This document shows positions 25,043 to 39,700 of a DNA stretch of 64,000 nucleotides, piece by piece. The stretch is from positions 62,720,984 through 62,784,983 of the forward strand of contig NC_088300.1 of assembly GCF_032854445.1 (NCBI RefSeq), written 5' to 3'. A program made the position numbers and the translations under genes. This DNA comes from Liolophura sinensis. Taxonomy: Eukaryota > Mollusca > Polyplacophora > Chitonida > Chitonidae. Numbering within the stretch: position 1 is the first letter of the stretch; each line of letters opens with the position of its first letter. Below the pieces are notes generated by a model that saw only the letters and a list, made by a program, of their open reading frames with translations, was not told where the DNA came from and made no database searches.

Positions 25043-26717
25043 ATAATCATCATACTAAGAGGTCAGAAATTAAATTCACACATTTTCCATACTGAGATAT
25101 GCTGTCTGTGTATCTAAGAAGGTTACATTTATATTCAAGCCAATTTAATGTTCATGGTTCTGTTGTTGGAAGCAGTCACAGCATGTACATGCTTGGCATA
25201 TAATTACATCCATGCCAAAATAAAAGTTGTCAATATAAATATAGATCACTATGGTAAATGCAGTTGTGACACTGGTTTTTAATTTGGTTCCAGACAGTAA
25301 ACCGACCTTGAACAATCACTGAAAATACCCTGGAGGCCATTATAATTCTCTGGTGTATAGATCTACACGAAAGTTTTAAATACAGATGACAATCAAATCA
25401 CAATAAACAATCGGAATGTTATCGGTTTTTCTCTTTTTCGCTTTTTGCTTTTCTTTTTAATAAATCACAGATGGTAACAACTGGATGTACTATCCAAGGA
25501 TGACACACATCAAGTTCTTAACAGCATACAGTGATATATAGCCAGCTATAAGATCAGATTATAACTATATCATAAGGCTGCATGATCACAACGCATAATG
25601 AATACAAGAGTATATATCTACAGCATATAAATGCTCATTGTTAAGAGATATTAAGCCAATGCTTAATGGATAGATCGAGAAAACCTATACATGTAAATTG
25701 GTAATCTATTAGAACAACTTGATTTAGAGCTAGTTACCCTGCTAATCACTAAACATACATGTAAGCTTACCTCAATGTTGAAGGTTACGATACAAAACCA
25801 GCCTAGTATAGCACACCATACTGTGTCTGCTTACTCACTTCCAGCTAGGACAGACTGACATACAGTGTGCCTAAGAGACAGTCTCAAAGTACCAGGGCAA
25901 AAGAAAGAAAGGGGCAAAAAAAAAAAAACCAACCACTGGCACGTATTGCATGAGTAAAAGGGTGGATGACTTGTACAAGTGTTGTGGGTTGAGATCAGGT
26001 GATCATGGCCGTTTGCCATGTCTGTTGATTAGTGATTCAGTTAGCCAAGGGAAAGTATGCTCAGGCCTGGTTTAGTACCTGAGGATAAGTCAGGATGGCA
26101 GGTAATGGTATGTGAGCTCGCCACAGACGGGTGCATCGAATGACCCCATAATAATATGGCAGCCAGGGACACAGGCTGAATAGCTTATTGTAATGTGCAG
26201 TGGTGAAGGTACCCTGCTCCTATATTCCTGTAGGCACCCTCTCCCTGACCTCCTAACAAGCTGTACAGGTATACTGATCAAAATCAGCTCTGCTCCAATA
26301 AGCATTTCTAGTCAGCACTGACAGGTATTCTTGTCTTTGCAGGTCTCCAAAACACAAAAAAAAACCCAAAAAAAAATCAAGCCTTTGAAACACTGCATTT
26401 CTTGCAATCATGAACTTAGCTGGGAGGTGTGGTACCTCACAAAGATGCAAACGTCAACACTTTTATCTGCTGTCAGTAAATATGGGACGTCTGTAGAGTG
26501 CTCTGCACGGTGCACTGCTGTTACTTTTCACCACAGTCACAAGACCACAACAACCAACATCAGCACAACTAGATTTTTCCATTCACTGCCTACGTACAAT
26601 TAGATCCAGCAATCCGGACAATCTCATGAACTGGTTATGAGTCACATGCGGGAGAAATAATAACACAGCAAGTGATGTTAGGCAGCAATAGCATTATTTG
26701 CTCCAAAAATAATAATA

Positions 26718-26855
26718 TTTTTTTATTTATTTGATTGGTGTTTTATCCCCTACTTAAGAATATTTTACTTATACGACGTTGACCAGACTTATAGTGGGAG
26801 GAAACCGGACAGAGCCCGCTGAAAACCCACAACCATCCACAGGTTGCTGGCAGAG
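26718..26855 (-). mobile_element. 5'-truncated SINE with target-site duplication
   Basis: 138 bp of SINE tail and body ending at CAGGTTGCTGGCAGAG. Perfect 12-bp duplication AAAATAATAATA at 26706-26717 and 26856-26867. Confidence 0.8.
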
Positions 26856-26894
26856 AAAATAATAATAAAAGAACCTCATATGACATACCTTATA

Positions 26895-27035
26895 TACTGT
26901 ATTTCACCTTACATTTAGCATTTTTCTATTGACACATATTTCATCATTTGTTTGCACCAAAAGTATCATTTTAGGGCCTTTATGTGCATCTAAAAGCTCA
27001 TTTATAGATACCAAACTTTAGGTGAAATACAGTGT
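26895..27035. mobile_element. MITE family C, copy 1 (short)
   Basis: Left end TACTGTATTTCACCTTACAT, right end CCAAACTTTAGGTGAAATAC followed by AGTGTA. About 140 bp with clear terminal inverted repeats. Confidence 0.65.
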
Positions 27036-29512
27036 ACATTGTACATGAACATATAATAGAAACATGTACAAAGTAACATGAATTCACCACATCGGTACAA
27101 GTAGATGTGTAACAAGTTTTAAGTACACCTTTGCGAATACAAAGACATATCCTCACATTTGTGAGTGTGTTTCAACCTTGCCCACAACTCAGGTGTACAT
27201 TCATGAATATTGTGCGCATATACAGATTATCTAACATGCACAACAGTTCAGATTTGTCGGTATGATTCATAAAATAAGAATGCACGCAGGAAGATGAAAT
27301 AAAGTATAGATGCACCTAGATCAAAGGTATGTATGCATTACGCTAAGTATATACAGATATAAGCAAGTCAAGCCTGACCCCAGAGCAGTGACTGTATTAT
27401 ACAACATCCAGGGCAATAATAAAAAAAACCCTGAAGATTGCTTCCTGAGTTATTGCCATCCTAGTCTCTCGTTGAAATTTATGAAACTGATATGGCTGTT
27501 TGACAAAGTGATTTCTTTCTTTAGCCTAAAATTGTAGTCTAAGTTACAATCTCTAACCTATGTACCAGTTCGACGAAATTTGACCGCCTATCCTGTACTG
27601 TGGAGCTAAGATTTCAGCCCATCTTGAACATCCAACTTCAAATATTTTGTTTTGCAAGACAGACTACAGGGTCAGCATGATCAGACTACATTGTATGACT
27701 TTCAGTTTTCACCTCCAGGGCTGATCTTGTCCTAGAAATCTGAGACTTACCAATGATAATTCTTCACAGAAGGAAGGAAGTTTACTTTTTTTCCCCTCCA
27801 ATGCTCTGTCAAGGAATTAACTTTGTGATTCTAAGACCATAATGATGTAAAGTGACAGTCAGATATTATTCCCTCCAGAAAGATCTAATACAGACATTAA
27901 AGATGCATACTTTGCCACCCCAAATTAAGTGGAATTAAGCTATGTTTTCGTAAATTGAATCTTAAATTGTGTTTTCATAGAAGTATATTACATACTCTTG
28001 GCGATCCCATTTACAGCAAGTTCTATATAAAAGTAACAGCTATAGAGGCCTGGCCTGGCCTGGTTTGTGTATGGGGCATGCAAACATTTGAATTGCAGAG
28101 CTCATGCAATTGGGCCAGCCGGATTGAACTCACCCAGTGAGTAGAGTTCTTAAGCTGTCCATATTCCTCATATATTTTGTTCATATGACAAATGTTTCTG
28201 GATTGAAGTCAGGGCAGGGGAACGTCACATAACTCTAGGGTTTAAATGGCCCAACTATTTTAGTACAGCCCAATAACTGATTGTCCAGGGGACTGCCCAA
28301 GTACCACAAGCTCTCGTATTTCAGATGGCAAGGTGCTAGATTTTTCTGGTGACTAAAATTAAGATAGCAAGCCGTGATAAACTATACATTGGTCACTTTT
28401 GTTCTAATGTTTGTTTGCTATTCATAATGAACATTCAGAATTTTGGTTGTGTGAGGCAGATGACATTCTGCACATGCACTCAACATCATGCCACAAGCCT
28501 ATGTCCCTGATTAATTAAAACACCTAACACCAATTAAGGTACATCAGCACTGTGAAACTAATGCATACAATTTCATGAATTACACCACAGTAGACAGAGG
28601 GTGTAACGACAGAGTACCAAGGTATAAACTTAAATCAGTTTACGTAACAGTATCATGTTCATCCATGTATATAACCAGGTGTAGAAAATCTTGTGAAGGC
28701 AATACATAAAATTACATTCATACTCCAGTGAGGAGGGGATGTGAGGAATTAAGAATAATACAGATTATACTGTAATCTGTCAGAACAGGTTCAGACATAC
28801 ACGCCTTCTGTTTATCAGCTAGCTAGGACACCATAACCACTCAAAGTTCATCAAGTTATCAGTGCATAGTTCACATACATGTACAGGTGTAGATACCATC
28901 AAATGAATGGTTGTGATTTTACACGTATATCTGAACCAATGCATGTACAGCTATAGGTTCTGGTCACATCAACACATGTAGGATCCACTCGTCAAACCTT
29001 TGTTGACACACATGCCCATTTGCAAAACGATAATGTATCACCCCTGTTAATGTAAATCTAACGGCTAATTATCAGGCAGACACTGTGGCCTTTAAATCTC
29101 TCGAAATACACAGCCCTTGCATCAAGATGTTATGCAAACACCTGACTCTTAAATAGTTTCCTATGTCTGGATAAGACTTAACACATATTTGAGACAGATG
29201 CCAAAATGAGAGGCTGGTCTCTATTACAAACACAATTTCTCTGACTCAAACTTGGAGAGCAAAAAATGCACAAAGGTTTTATCTAAGAATTACTACAGCA
29301 CTAACATAAAAGATTTTCATATTTCTCCATTTCATATACATGTTGCATTATTCAAGCTGGCAAATAAAATAAATAATAAATAAAATACTTCAACAGAGCA
29401 GGTAAAAGACAAGCCTGAATTCGAATATACTTATGCTCTAGAAATAGGTCTATAGTCAAATATCATCTGGATGATTTACTTTTTCTAGACCAGAATTACT
29501 TTTACACACTAC

Positions 29513-29632
29513 AGGTGTGCAGTAAAATCAAACTGTAAGTGTGCAGTAAAATCAAACTGTAGGTGTGCAGTAAAATTCAACTGTAGGTTTGTAGTAAAAT
29601 CAAACGGTAGGTGTGTAGTAAAATCAAAGTAT
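29513..29632. repeat. 24-bp tandem repeat, about five copies
   Basis: Unit GTGTGCAGTAAAATCAAACT plus GTAG, with progressive substitutions towards the right end. Confidence 0.85.
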
Positions 29633-31746
29633 GGGAGTGTAAATGATAGATCCTATATACTGCTAAAATGCCTTTACAGACTGGCAGACATTTGCGTTCA
29701 ACATCTATTTGCTTGAATGCATATGTACATGTAAATACATGTATGTTTCCCTGATGAGAACAAAAATTTGAGACAGCACCCTGCTGAAATACAAACAATG
29801 TAGAATTTGGAAAGATGTATTTTTTGTTGTTGATTTCATGTATATAATTACACAGAAGAAAGGGTCTGTCTTTGCAACTCAGATATGCTTTATAAGTTAA
29901 CAGAAGACACATCAGACAGATGCTATTACTCTAGTGCTAAACCACATCATGGAGTTCCTACAGGCTGGGAAAGCTATCCAGTGAGGAATGTTAGGGATAG
30001 AGAGAGAGGTGTGAGAATTGGCCAAGAGTCAATTTCCTGCTGGTGGATGCACAAGAGATGTGAACAATTGTCCAGTAATACACCAGAGAGGACATTACTA
30101 ATTGCTTCTTTCTCAGGCGTAACAATGGGCCCTTAGAGCAGGGAAAGTCAAGGAGAGGCAGGGGGACATCAAAAGAATTTACTGTCAAAAGCAGTCCAAG
30201 ATGCCTTATAAATACTGTTCTTTATCTGGCCAACCACAGGGCAAACCTGAAAATAAGCATTTTTAAGGCTCACAAAACTTCATACAGAGATTTCTTTCCT
30301 GAAAATGACATCCTGACAATATGGAAATACTAAACTGACAATATATTTATGGAGAGAATGTATATTTATGGAATTCAATGAAAAAGGCCCCAGGGCTTTA
30401 AGACAAAAATAATAACTATTTTTAACATTTTAATACATAAGATAGTCCAGTGCAATTGAAGAACTCCACATTGAAGCCTGTAATAAGAGCCATGATTCAC
30501 AGAATAAAATTTTTTTGGACTGAACGGGAAACATTATCTGCCTACATATAAAATAAATCAGTCCATGTGGCATACATGTTTGTTTTTTTTATGTTTGTTC
30601 TGATATATCACATTTTCTATGTGGGTATGTTAATCAAAGAGATAAGCAAGCAAAACTGCAAAGAAATTATGAAGTTTGAAACCGACATGTTTAGGCAGAT
30701 ATGTTCCACATTTGAAAAATCTCAACAAAATAGTGATCAAAATAACTATAAAACAATTAGTTATATGAAAGTTCTTCAAAAAAAAAAAAAATCCAAAATT
30801 GGAGAAGATGACAATAATTCTGACCAAAATGGACAAAATGTTGCCTATCTCAAATTTGATCTGTAACTTGTCATGGTGAAGCTACATCATCAAAATTTAA
30901 TTTCATACGATAAACCATAAAAGAGGTCCACTGAAGGACTCTATGATGAACTGATGGGCAGGTGCAAATCTATTGTCCCCCTCCTGGTGACTAAATAGAG
31001 AGAGAGTAATAAGTTGTGAATGCAGAAAGAACTTGCAACGGCCAAAGCATTAATAGGCACATAAATATAAACCTGCAGGGCCCATTTCCTCCAGGTGGCA
31101 TTTTTGTATTTTTAATGCATGCTAAAGACTGGAGTAAATAACAGACCTGTAGTCTTGGAGATGAACCTCTGTTGGAGACCTTCTTTAGATCTCCATTAAA
31201 GAGAAAGGTGGATGGATGAGGGAATGTGGAAATACTGGTAATAGTGGAGACAGACAAACTAAGGACCTTTCCTGTGTGGATAATTACCACCCGGAACTGC
31301 TCACACATCCTGTCAGAGAAGAACATCAGTCACCCACACAAGGTTTACATCTACATTCATCAGCAAATGCCACAGAAAAAAAGCATCTCCATTAATTCAT
31401 TAAAATCTGGATTCTTAACCATATTTCATTGCAAATTTTCAATCTCTTTTTAAGACTTCCACCTAAAAAAATAATCAAAATATGAAAAATATATTAGTAT
31501 TTACACACATACATGTAAATATATACATTCTTAAAACAAATTTATCTTTGTGCCCCATGGAACAAATTTCATTTCAAATTGCAGATAATATAAAAGCTCC
31601 TGATAGCTTCTCTCTGCTGTTCTAATTTCAGAACATCAAGTACATGTGCATGGTATTGGATTAAAAGGAATCTACAGATAAGACAATTAAACCACTTCTC
31701 TCCCTGGTGTGACTGGCAGATGAAAATGGATGTATATGTATATGTA

Positions 31747-31900
31747 TTTCTTTATTTGACTACTAATCAATGCCATGCTCAAGAATGCTTTATTTATGAA
31801 ATGGTGGATATGCAGTTTTATGGGGAAGAAACCACGGTGAACAGGTCAATCTTGAAATTACTGACAAGCTTTGTCATGAAGTACAAATAATTAGCCCTTA
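31747..31900 (-). mobile_element. Degenerate SINE
   Basis: The tail domain is recognisable (TTTATTTGACTACTAATCAA, CTCAAGAATGCTTTATTTAT), followed by family-2-like ACTGACAAGCTTTGTCATG. Strongly diverged. Confidence 0.45.
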
Positions 31901-34418
31901 CGAATACAACATGAAATGTATTAATGACTACATGTACAGAATATATTTGACTGATATCTGGGTTGTGGAATCCATGTGGACAAGTTACTGGCATCAGCTG
32001 CCAATTGTTCTGTATCACTCTCCTTCCTAATGTAGCATCCAGGTCACACAGGCAAGGTCATCTGAGACCAGTTCAGCCTCACAACACTAATTGACCATTT
32101 GTCATGATAGTTAACTAACAGGGATCCAGTTCGTTAGAGGCAGAAATCACTCCAACTGACCTTAACGTCACCTGGTTTATATCAAACAACAGGAAACTAC
32201 TAATCCCAGTCTTGGTATGTGGTACAGGGTGTGTCCCATAATTTATACTGGAGAAGGGTTTGGGTTTGAGCTGGACACAGAAAACCAAGTCACGAAGGTT
32301 CTCAGATTGGTTTTCAGAGGAATCATCTAGAGGTTGGGCCAAGGTCAATGGACATAACAGCATGGGTCTGTCAGCCCAATTCGCATACCTTTAACCAAGC
32401 GCCATCTGTAAAACTGGCCAGTTCCAGTCTGATCTCAGCGTAGTGGACTTGATTATAGTCTATTTATATGTAATATTCAACAGATGAAGTTGTACAGGGC
32501 AGAATTTTCATTGCCTCTGATCAATAGGCTATGGCATGTGAGTAATCTGATATGCCAGCCATGGGCTAAGGCACCTCAAACACAAAATCACAGAAGCAGA
32601 CAAGACCTGGCAACAAATATAATATTTTTCCACCAGTCCACAAGTAATGAATGTGTACGGATTTCCTTTGTTACATCCCACTATTTCTTTGTTGAACAGC
32701 CTGGTTCATGTAAACATTAATTTATCTAATAAGGATAGGCATTTTCCCCAAGAAGTTGTCTTGTACAACTTCAGCTCAAAATGTATTAAGTTGGCTTCAC
32801 ATATTCTATTTAGAAAATGGTAACTTTTTTAAAACAGAAAGCTGAAAGTCAAAGAATTTTGTATAATTACTTAAGAACTATGAGAATCCTATCAATAGGA
32901 AAAAATGTTCATTATCCCCGAGAGAGATGCTGTCAACTGAAAGTTACTGAGGCAAATGAAATTTCTGAATCTGAGTTGGGATAAAATCTGTTTCAAATCA
33001 GTCAAAGTAAAGATATGCTTTTTATGATGGTATATTTCATACCAAAAACACAGGTAGTCCGCAAAATACATCCTCACTGAACAACAAATCACTGGCCAGC
33101 AGAACTTTCTGTGATCCATTTCTTCATACTCCCCCATTCCCTTCCCCCCCAAAACTGGTTCTATTTCAGTGGAGAAATCAGAAGAAATGAATAACTGAAT
33201 TTTGATCTTTATGGAGATGGTTGGGTACATTCCAAATCCAAACAATGCTTGAAAGGACTTTGAATCCTGGAAAACAAGAAAGACAGAACAGAAGTTTTAG
33301 GTTAAGGGCAGACATCCTTTATGCAAAACAACAATTCACTGATAAGAACCAGTCTATTACATATCTGCATTTTCAACACAGAAAAAACGGTTCTCTTTTC
33401 AGGTCAGAAAACAGCTGAAACTCTTGTGATGGAGATTCAGGAAACTTGGCGCTGACATAGGCTTTAGCCTGGTGGATACGAATCCATGGGGTTTCCAGAA
33501 TTCATCAAGAGGGAAATTTGTTGTACTAAGACCACAGAAAGCTGAATTCAATGTCTGGAACCACCAGTCATTAGTTCATACATGGCACTGCATGATAAAA
33601 AAGATGGTGATGGACTCTAGTCTACACAAATCTGGGAAACAGTGGGAAATGACAGGGCTTTGTTAATAGCTTGGCTGAAAAGCAGGTCTCATGAGCCACA
33701 TGTACCGTGCTTAACATTCTCCTGCATTGAAAGCCATATTATGATCACTGGCCCCTTAAGTCAAACAGAAAAAAAAAAAAATAATAATAATAAAACCAAA
33801 ATGAAAGACAACAGATACACTTATCCAATATCAAGTCTAAGCTATATAAAGACTTCGGAAACCATGGAACCCAGCCATAATTCTGGGCAGAAAAAAAAGG
33901 TTATTCTATCCAGAGCAGCGTGAATGAATTGATATGGAAGGGAATATAAAACTCATTTTCCAGGCATATTTGCGTCTAAAGGAAATATTAAACAGGTTTT
34001 TGTAGAGGCACACACAGTAACCCAAGTCCTCATGCTATCTGCAAAACATAGGACACTAGATCTGTTACTTTGTTTGTCCTGATGGAAGCTGGCATTGAGT
34101 AAATCAATTAAATGGACCAGCAAATAAGTAATGAGATTACAGGTTTACTGTCACTTGAGCAGCAAAGACTAACTGAAGCCATCTTTAGCAGTTTCAACAT
34201 GGCTTCTGCATAAAATTAATCTGTCTAACAAGAAGAGAGTGGACTTAAGAGAATTAAAAAAAAAAAAAAACAACTACAGCTCTCAGATCAGCTTTACTGG
34301 AAATAAAAGTCCTTTTTCCATAGTTTCTACAGCAACAGTCAAGTTTAAATTTTTGGATTTTTTTTTTAGAGCTACAAGGCTCTAAAGATAGAAAAACATG
34401 CAAAACATGTTATCTTGA

Positions 34419-34554
34419 TTGATTCATTTGATTGGTGTCTTATGCCATATTCAAGAATATTTCCCTTATACGATGGCGGCCAGCATTATGGTGTGAAGAA
34501 ACCGGGCAGAGATTTGGGGGAATCCACAACCATCTGTAAGTTGCCGACAGGTGC
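34419..34554 (-). mobile_element. 5'-truncated SINE with target-site duplication
   Basis: Tail and body from ATTTGATTGGTGTCTTATGC to AAGTTGCCGACAG. TATCTTGA occurs at 34411-34418 and 34555-34562. Confidence 0.7.
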
Positions 34555-35147
34555 TATCTTGAGACACCATATGGAGAACTTACAATAAGATCTGTACAAG
34601 GTCCAATAGCCAATTGCCAATGAAAAGCCAAGCGTTCGAGCTATCCTCTACCGCACACCCAAATCATCATAAGTTACACACCGCCCTCTGCTAGCTGACA
34701 TGTGGCAATATAGACATGAAGAGTGAGGTAATAAGAATATATACTGAAGGCTAGACAATTGTACCTCAAGGCACTGAAGAGCTCAGGGTCCAACTGCATT
34801 AGTTTGTGCATTTCAGTCGAACAGGGCAGCTCCCATGCAGTTGCATTTACACTACAGGTGTTAAGGGGACAGATTATTCTCTTTGCCTTTAATACAAAAA
34901 TGGTATAAACTCTTGTGAACACAGCAATATCCCAGCTATAATGTAGGCAATAGGCAAACTCTGAAAGTAGCCTTTGATGATGATGCATTTCAAGAAAGAC
35001 TTTCCACAATTCCATGGTCACATTGCATATGCAGAGCTGCTGAACCTGTGTTAATAGATGTTGGAGGTATTACTTACAACAATGTACAGACAGATAATCA
35101 GAGCAACAGATGTACATTCTGCAAGGACATCAAAATGCAAGATGTTA

Positions 35148-35413
35148 GGATTTATTTATTTATTTATTTAGCAGATGTTTTGCACCCTACTCAAGAATAT
35201 TTCACTTACACGACGGCGGCATTATGATGGGAGGGAACCAGGTAGAGTCTGGGGGAAACACACGACCACCCGCACGTTACTGACAGACCTTACAATGAAC
35301 AGCTGGAGAGGAAGCCAGCATGAGCTGGACATGAACTAACAATAACCACACTGGTGGTTGGCTCCTGGGTCGTTGTGCCATGCTAGCTTGCTAAGCCTCT
35401 TGGCCACGGAGCC
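35148..35413 (-). mobile_element. SINE, near full length
   Basis: Runs from a TTTA-repeat end through body and tRNA-like head to TTGGCCACGGAGCC. Flanked by AGATGTTA at 35140-35147 and 35414-35421. Moderately diverged in the head. Confidence 0.75.
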
Positions 35414-36120
35414 AGATGTTATAAGGAAGTAAAATGTGACTTATGGGTAATTAAATCTTACAAAGTAAATTGGTTAACATTTTTATGCTGCCTGGATGAA
35501 ATGGTCATTGAGCTGTTTCAATGTATTATCAGAGATACAAAGCAAGCAGTAATGAGTACATTATCCAATTAATACACAAAATATTTACATGACATTAAAG
35601 AACTCCCAAATTCAGTGCAGTATTAGGTTAAGGGGAGAATAGAATCTAATGAAACTGTCAGAAATTCCATGCAAAAAATGTCAGAAAATATGCATGTATG
35701 GATCAGATCATACTAGAGACTGCAGACATCCAAGGATTTGCTGTTTTTTGTGTACCTGTATGCATAAATGCACACTTTTTATCTTTTCATACAAAACGGA
35801 ATGATTTTCAATTTCCCCAGACAGACCAAGAAGTGAAAATTCTTCAGATCTTCAGATCTTCAGTCTTCAGATTGATGATTTATATGCCTTGTATCATGTG
35901 TTCCTGCAGACAGTCTCATGAGTTATGGACAGAACTGAATTGCCCTTCTCAGACACAATAAACCTAGACACCTGTCACAGACAGAAGGGAGTTTTATAGG
36001 CCCACATTTATCTGTTTGCCACACATGTGTCACAATTTGGCATCCCCTAACACATATACACTGTCAGCCAGTGATCCATTACAAACAAAGTATTACTAAA
36101 CCCTTCTGAGAAATTCCATG

Positions 36121-36300
36121 TGCTCAGAGTTTGTAAGCAAGGCCAGAGAGAGCAAAGCATGGTCAGAGTTTGTAAGCAGGGTCAGAGAGAGCAAAGCATG
36201 GTCAGAGTTTGTAAGCAAGGCCAGAAAGAGCAAAGCATGGTCAAAGTTTGTAAGCAAGGTCAGAATTTGCAAGCCAGGTAAGAGTTTGCAAGCAAGGTCT
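36121..36300. repeat. 39-bp tandem repeat, about four copies
   Basis: Unit starts CAGAGTTTGTAAGCAAGGCC and continues AGAGAGAGCAAAGCATGGT. Copies begin at 36125, 36164, 36203 and 36242, then decay into about 20-bp half-units. The 61-residue open frame over it is a by-product, since 39 is a multiple of 3. Confidence 0.85.
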
Positions 36301-36599
36301 TAACTTTTCTACAGCACATCATTTTCAGGTAATGAATGCCACACTGATAAGACTTCAAATGTTAATCCTCAACTTTTAGGTTAAACTACCAATTTTATTT
36401 GGCACCAAAAACTGCATAATTACACTGAAGTCAACAGAGGAGAAATGACACAATATGGTGACATACAAATGTGTAAATTATGTATTTATTTGACTTAGTA
36501 AACATAGTGGAACTTTTTTTTCAGTTATCCACATGTAACAGCTGTCACTTTAGGCTGAGGAAATCAAAAAAGTTAAGATACACCAATAAGTACATTTAT

Positions 36600-36701
36600 A
36601 AATTTATTTCATTGGTGTTTTATGCCAACCTCAAGAATATTTCATTTACATGATGGCAGTCAGCATTATGGTGGGAGGAAACCAGGCTGAAAGCCACGAC
36701 T
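36600..36701 (-). mobile_element. 5'-truncated SINE with target-site duplication
   Basis: About 100 bp of tail and body ending at GGAAACCAGGCTGAAAGCC. TACATTTAT is at 36591-36599 and 36702-36710. Confidence 0.7.
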
Positions 36702-39700
36702 TACATTTATGGAAAAACATGTCAATGTCTTTGGAAGAGAATTGTGCCTAGTACACCCTCTATTTCAAAAATGTGTGTTCTTTTGAGCAAAAACTTGAAA
36801 AAGGCATAGGTTGACACAAACTGTGGCAGAGACAAAATCCTGCTGGTTTGCAGCCATGCACATAATAGAAAAGCCATCTAGACACCAATAAAAAAACACC
36901 CCCAGAAGCAATAAATATACCATGTGATATGCCAGCAACGTGAAAATATTCCTTATCTTATTGGCAAAGAGGAGGACATCAGACATCCACAGCCTAGGAA
37001 GTGACCTAAGCTTCAAGTTCAGAGTTTTCTACATGGTCACCTCAGGGGAAATTTTGCCTTGTAATATTTAACTCCACTGACCATCAAATAGACAAATCAA
37101 TAGGGATATTCTAATAGAGATGTTGTGAGTACTAGCCCAGTGTGGCGAGTCTAGTGGCGGGCAAGCAGCTAACAACACTCTATAGGACAATCAGAGTGGA
37201 CATGGCCAATGATTGATCACCAGCTCCTATGTACCAATACTTTTCTTCCAAGACGAGTTGGAGATAAAGCTCATCAAAGAAATCCGTTGATAAATTGTCC
37301 TGTGGAGTTTCAGTAAGAGAATAGTCTCTCAAGCCAAGCATATCCTTCGATCTTTACATACAGTCACCATTCTGAGGTAAACATGTCACAGCTTAATCAC
37401 CCCTGATCTGACGATGCCTTCATGCTGCCCAACACAGGAATCACCATTCTCATTATCCAGCTTGTTTACTGGAAGGCTGGCATTTTCATAAATGTTATTC
37501 ATTGTTTTTAGCCTGAAAGCTTTAAGCCTAATTGAACTGCATTACGCAGGATTGGACAAAGTGCGGACTAGTGCCTGAAAGCTTAACAGCTTGTCACGGG
37601 GAAGGAAAAAAAAACAGCTTTATCTTTTCACAGGCAATGCTTAGGCAAAGAATAAGAGTACAGACAGAAGGTACTTCCAGCCAGGTACATGTACATGTAT
37701 GTGAAAAGCCGTTACCAAAAATAACTTGCACTTGGAAAAAATGTCACAGCTTCAATGAACCTTCAGAATCTCTCAGAGAATTTGAGGCACATTTGGAGAG
37801 GTTTGTGGGCTGTTTTCCACGGCGAAAAAAGCAGGAACTCTTCTCAAGTGCCATTTGGGCCATCACTATTGGTATCCCTTGGGAACTTCTATCAGCATCT
37901 ATCTTTGATTGTGTCTATCAGTGGCACAGATCAAATAAAGTCAGACGAAAGTCTATGGCGTAATTCTTAACACTGAAACATTCTAAGGCTGCACATACAT
38001 GTATGTCTAAGCTTATAACTATTGCAACCACATGTAAGGGTATATAATGACAAATGCTAGATGTAAGCCTTCCTTACTATAAACAATGGAGTAATTACCC
38101 CACTACAAGAAGAAAAATATATGGAAGATAATGTCACGCATGTGAATTTTATTTGTACAGCAGCCACATTTACAATGAGGTATAGAAAGCACAAACTTCA
38201 AATGCATGTGTCTTTAATCTGATGGCAGATTAAGACTGCTAAATATCCATCACAATCATCACAAAATAATCGTTGGTGTAAAAATACAAAAATCTTCATG
38301 AACTTCTCACAAGATGATGATAAATATTTGGGGTTTTCTTTTTTTTACACCTCATGTAAGTTTTAATATTCTATATAACAATGATTAAAAAGAAACAATT
38401 TCCAAACTTCCATAACTCAACAAGTGTCAATCTCGCATTCCAGCATTTGATAAGCATCCAAAATACATTGGTTTATAAAAGCACTATGACAACATGTAAA
38501 TTTGTGATTTCCATCTAATTTCTTTGTTTTTCAGAAAAAAAGCACACATTTTTGAAAATTAATATCTGCCTATCAATTTCAGGGAAACACTTATCTATAG
38601 GGTGATGTAAAACTGACGAGTGTCCTTAGATTAGACACACTTCCAGCCAGGTATCTAACCTTACTTTGTACATATATTTACACATGTTTCTTTGTTTAGG
38701 AAATGGTATAAATTAGTACTTGAAAAAGAGACTTGTGTCTATTGCACTGTCTTTGGTTAATCTGTGATACAAGAATGTTGCAATTGATAATGAGCTTCAC
38801 AGTTGTTTCCCTTGTTTTTTTACGAAGTCTGTGTCTATATATGCCTTTTTTAAATGGGTACTAATGTGATCAAAACCACACCGACATCAGATTTTCTTGT
38901 AGAAATATCAATAAATCAACTAAATAATATGCCTGAAGACTTATGGGTAAAAAAATGATGACAGGTTCACAATTCACAGGAAATGGGAGAATGAATAAAT
39001 GAATGAATGATTATGGCTTTACGCCACTTTGGTAATATTGCAGCCATATGGTGGTGAAAATGAGAGCACAGACAGATCAGAGCATTATTGAGCAGAAATG
39101 CTATTGTTCCAAATCTTAAATGTTGATCAACATAAAATATTGATCAACTTGCACACAGCACAACTTGCGTGTAAGAGATACATGTTTATACAAAATGTCC
39201 TCTTGTCTCAATATAAACCCATTGTAAAGCTTCCAAACATTGAGTGACACAAGGGAGATAACTGTGATGACAATGCTACAGCCTAGGCAACAATGCCCAA
39301 GGCAGAGTGTGACAGTGTTATTTAATGAGAACTCTCTAGACTTAATAGTAACCTCAAGTTAGCTACCTGGAATAAAGAAGTAAATCTGACATTAAAGTGC
39401 ATCATTATCACACCATTCTCATGCATACATAAATGCAAAGGCAAACTTGGTACACCACAGGTTCCCAGTGAATTCAACCTGTGCTATTTAATATGCTGAA
39501 TGTTTTTGTGTGAATATGAACCCCTATAAACAAGCAAAAACAAACGAGACTTTGCTTTAAGTACATGTTGTATTCTCCTCCACTTTCATGAATATATTTC
39601 AAAATGCTTCAGTTTTAGAGACACAACTGAACAGTAGATAAGTGAGCTAGAAACAGCATACACCGCAGTCTATTTTAATGTCTATTTAAAACAATAACAA

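Noticed and set aside
30567-30866. 99-codon plus-strand frame
   Set aside because: Lysine/asparagine-rich translation of AT-rich DNA with a poly-A run; no homology recognised.
37532-37963. 143-codon plus-strand frame
   Set aside because: No recognisable domain, no supporting splice sites or context. It might be chance in a less repetitive stretch.
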